A model generated the notes under the pieces. That model was given only the letters and a program-made list of their open reading frames with translations. It was not told where the DNA came from and searched no databases. A DNA stretch of 64,000 nt. Origin: Hirudo medicinalis (taxonomy: Eukaryota; Annelida; Clitellata; Hirudinida; Hirudinidae). The stretch covers positions 82,724 to 146,723 of the forward strand of contig MPNW01000560.1 in NCBI GenBank assembly GCA_011800805.1. Direction: 5' to 3'. Position numbers and translations under genes: made by a program. Below, piece by piece: positions 61,601-64,000 of the stretch (position 1 is the first letter of the stretch; every line of letters begins with the position of its first letter).

Positions 61601-63203
61601 AATCAGTGGAGTACCTTGAAAAAGTCACCTTGAAGGGAGAGATTGACAAGGATTCTTATTCTCTCAGCCTTGCTGCCTATGCTCTTACTCTTGGCAAAAG
61701 TGACAAGGTCTTTGAAGTTCTGAAAAGAAGAAACAAACTGATGGTTGATGAAGGTAATTTCAAACAATGTTTGTGAAATTATAAATTTATTACGTTTTTT
61801 TTTTATGGATGCAAAGAAATTTGAAGAGCTCTGTCACCAAATAACTAATTTTTCATGAAGGCGATGAAAAACATTGGAAAGTTGATGAGGAAGGAAGAGT
61901 CGAAGGATCGCCACTGTCTGTTGAAGCAACATCTTATGCCATCCTGACATCTCTGGCCATGAACAACTTGAACGGTGCAAGACCGTTCGTCAACTTCGTT
62001 CTCAAAGCAATGAAACCCAATGGAGTGTTCGTCGCTTCACAGGTGAAAAGTTGTAATAATTCCCAAGCGCTCGTTCAAAAACAATATTTTCTTAAATAAT
62101 TTAAATAAATAATACCTTTCAATTTCAGGATTCACACGTCGCTTGGAAAGCTCTGTCCCAATACTTCCGTCTCTACAGTAACTACCATGAGCACGAACAT
62201 GTCAACGTCGATGTCAACGTCACTCTGACGGACAAGAAACAACTTTCATTGAAAGTCCTCAGTCCGCTCTTTGTTGGAAGCCTGTACTTTGACGTACGAT
62301 ATTTTGATTCTCTAATTATTTATTATATGAAATTATGAAATTATTAATAATTTCAATCATAATTTTTAAGCACTCCAACCTCAGCCTCAGTTCCCTTCTG
62401 AAAGTTGAATCATCAGGAGAGGGTGTCCTTCTTGTGCATGTTTGTCCTTTGATGATTGCATGACTGTATAGCTTAATTTGCGCTAAAATGTTGAGTATTT
62501 TTTCAGAATGTTCCGAAGTTCAACGAAGCAATTCCATCTTCTGGACCGACTTCAGTCGATTTGAAAGTTGAAGTGAAGAAGAAGGATCCCGAGCATCTTG
62601 AATTGAGAGTCTGCGCCTTGTGAGTGAAGAGTTCTTATTTTACCTGCTTACCAACTTAAAGTCGTTTACAAATTATTCAAAAAAATCTTTTTGATTCATC
62701 AATAGGTGCATGGATTTTAATAACTATTTAAATATGTTAACAGAAACTTGGAAAAGGAATCGAGTGGTTTCCTCATCGGTGAAGTACCTCTCTTGAGCGG
62801 TTACGAACTCAACCTGGAGAACCACGACCGAAAGTCCAGCCCACAAGTTCTTAAACAGGACGATGAAGTGTTCCTTGTCTTCAACGAAGTAATTCAAATT
62901 ACTACTTCGTTGTGTTAGTTACTACGCAACAAATACATGCAATATGTAATTTTATGATTTCTTCATTCTCAGGTGAAACCATCGGAACCATCCTGTGTGG
63001 ACCTGAGTTTGGACAAAATCTACCAAGTTGGAAACCTTGCTCCCAGATTTGTCAAACTGTACCCAAGCTCTGAACCAGGTTGATTAGAATGCCCAACCAG
63101 CATTTTAATTTATAAATTTTATTTTTTCATTGTTCTCATTCTGAATTTTTCAGGCAAGTCCGTCTACAAGCCTTACGCTGGAGATAAAGTCGAATCAAGT
63201 TGA
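55698..63203 (+). CDS. Alpha-2-macroglobulin/complement-family (TEP-like) protein lacking the thioester
   Basis: Thirty-five coding exons (junctions, donor side: 55807, 56057, 56167, 56403, 56542, 56662, 56872, 56995, 57199, 57428, 57843, 58132, 58336, 58663, 58888, 59115, 59242, 59445, 59794, 60076, 60228, 60421, 60624, 60948, 61093, 61323, 61463, 61753, 62042, 62293, 62439, 62619, 62888, 63078) join in phase to 1483 residues. Signal peptide, macroglobulin domains (SYVVVTSDVLVPGSE near the start), a bait-like stretch about residues 660-720, the A2M domain (TFAAFGFTPGNGLVV), then the thioester-domain region at GHPLGPAIEHV (960 on). Aligned without gaps to the family pattern GPA...GCGEQNM, residues 979-983 are ILEER, so Cys and Gln of the thioester are absent. 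The alpha-6/6 barrel repeats (TSLMLDF, TSYAILTSLAMNN) and the receptor-binding end (GEVPLLSGYELN) are kept. There is no anaphylatoxin or C345C domain. Likely secreted. Nearest functional parallels are thioester-less members such as insect Mcr or vertebrate C5; orthology is not claimed. Confidence 0.93.
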
Positions 63204-63277
63204 AACACAAACCTAAGGACATCCTTTGTTAAATTTTGGCTTAAATCAATGAAATGACATTGAACTAAATTTTCTGA

Positions 63278-63283
63278 AATAAA
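63278..63283 (+). terminator. Poly(A) signal of the A2M-family gene
   Basis: AATAAA 75 bases after the TGA stop at 63201-63203. Confidence 0.8.
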
Positions 63284-63299
63284 CGCATCTCATCTGCAA

Positions 63300-64000
63300 A
63301 ATATTTTGTCACTTGACTATTTCAGCGTGAGTCTTTCAACTCACTCGGACCATTTTTTAACCTTTCGACACTCGAGAAAGATAGCAAAGAAAAGAAATAA
63401 TCTTCTAAGAACATGTAAATATAAATAAAGCAACATAAGTTAAATAAATATTAAGGAGGATGTTGGTCAATAGCGATGGAGAAGTTATTTGGAAGACTGA
63501 ACCGCTTTCCTCTCTGTTTTAGTGGTACGGGAGAACGTAGGCCTAAGGATCTAAAATTATGAAGTAGACATATTCACAAACACATTTTTTTGGTAAAGCC
63601 AAATATCAGATAATTATTTTATTTGCAATTTTAGAGTTAAGCCAGTTGATTTCGTAACAGTTGAGTTCTAGAATGGCAAAAAAAAAGAACTACAGTGAGC
63701 ACTCCTCATAAACGCGAACTATATTTTAAATATTTTAAACAACCGACACTAGACAAAAGCGTATTTGATGTCATGATTTTGAATTTTTAAAGTTACATTT
63801 TTCGGCTTATAAGATCCTAAACGAATTGTTTTATCAATTTGAGCTTTGCTGCACATCTTAATAAATAAGACATTTTTATTTAAACTTGATGGTCGCTGCA
63901 TTCCTATTCTGCCCACCTAGCCACCCAGTGATGTAACCAATACTCATCCATGAACCCATCTGTCATTTGCAGACTTCAACCAAATAATCCAAACTACTTG
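63300..64000. other. Downstream flank, no gene seen
   Basis: No exon, repeat family or RNA gene recognised to the window end. Confidence 0.4.

Overview
The window comes from an AT-rich metazoan genome, most likely an invertebrate; the phylum cannot be fixed from the sequence. The evidence is GT-AG introns, multi-exon genes built from phase-1 EGF and WSC modules with signal peptides and single membrane spans, an alpha-2-macroglobulin-family gene of 35 coding exons, a HECT ubiquitin ligase, vertebrate-type telomere repeats (CCCTAA), tRNA-derived SINEs, and remnants of LINE, Tc1/mariner and hAT elements. Almost every long open frame outside the HECT gene is an exon with read-through into an intron, a transposon relic or a shadow.

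Region 1 (about 0.37-46.2 kb, all + strand) is a tandem array of six related cell-surface genes, called units 1-6 here. The common plan is signal peptide, WSC domain 1 (two exons), WSC domain 2 (two exons), an EGF-like pair (EGFa, EGFb), a variable number of calcium-binding-type EGF exons, a short cysteine-containing juxtamembrane exon, one membrane span, and a cytoplasmic tail exon rich in YxxL/YxN tyrosine motifs. I rebuilt each unit exon by exon, and splice phases agree throughout apart from the lesions noted. Unit 5 is intact once an assembly duplication is allowed for. Unit 2 is intact, has five calcium-binding-type EGF exons and lacks the tyrosine tail. Unit 1 has a 1-base deletion and unit 3 a stop codon in the membrane-span exon, both just before otherwise intact tails. 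Unit 4 has a frameshift in WSC1 and shrunken EGF exons. Unit 6 is a decayed pseudogene. Introns and gaps hold the mobile elements. I see this array as the candidate undescribed system: a young, converting family of WSC-EGF receptors with ITAM/ITIM-like tails, looking like an innate-recognition or allorecognition-type cluster. The immune role is inference.

Region 2 (49.4-52.4 kb, +) is a single-exon gene for a 994-residue HECT E3 ligase whose catalytic domain most resembles TRIP12/UFD4.

Region 3 (55.56-63.3 kb, +) is a complete complement/TEP/alpha-2-macroglobulin family gene with TATA box, 5'-UTR intron, 35 coding exons (1483 residues by my model) and poly(A) signal. The thioester motif GCGEQ is replaced by ILEER, so the protein cannot bind targets covalently by that route.

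Single N characters at 28752, 40408 and 41627 are each flanked by perfect direct repeats and look like unmerged contig overlaps, not biology.
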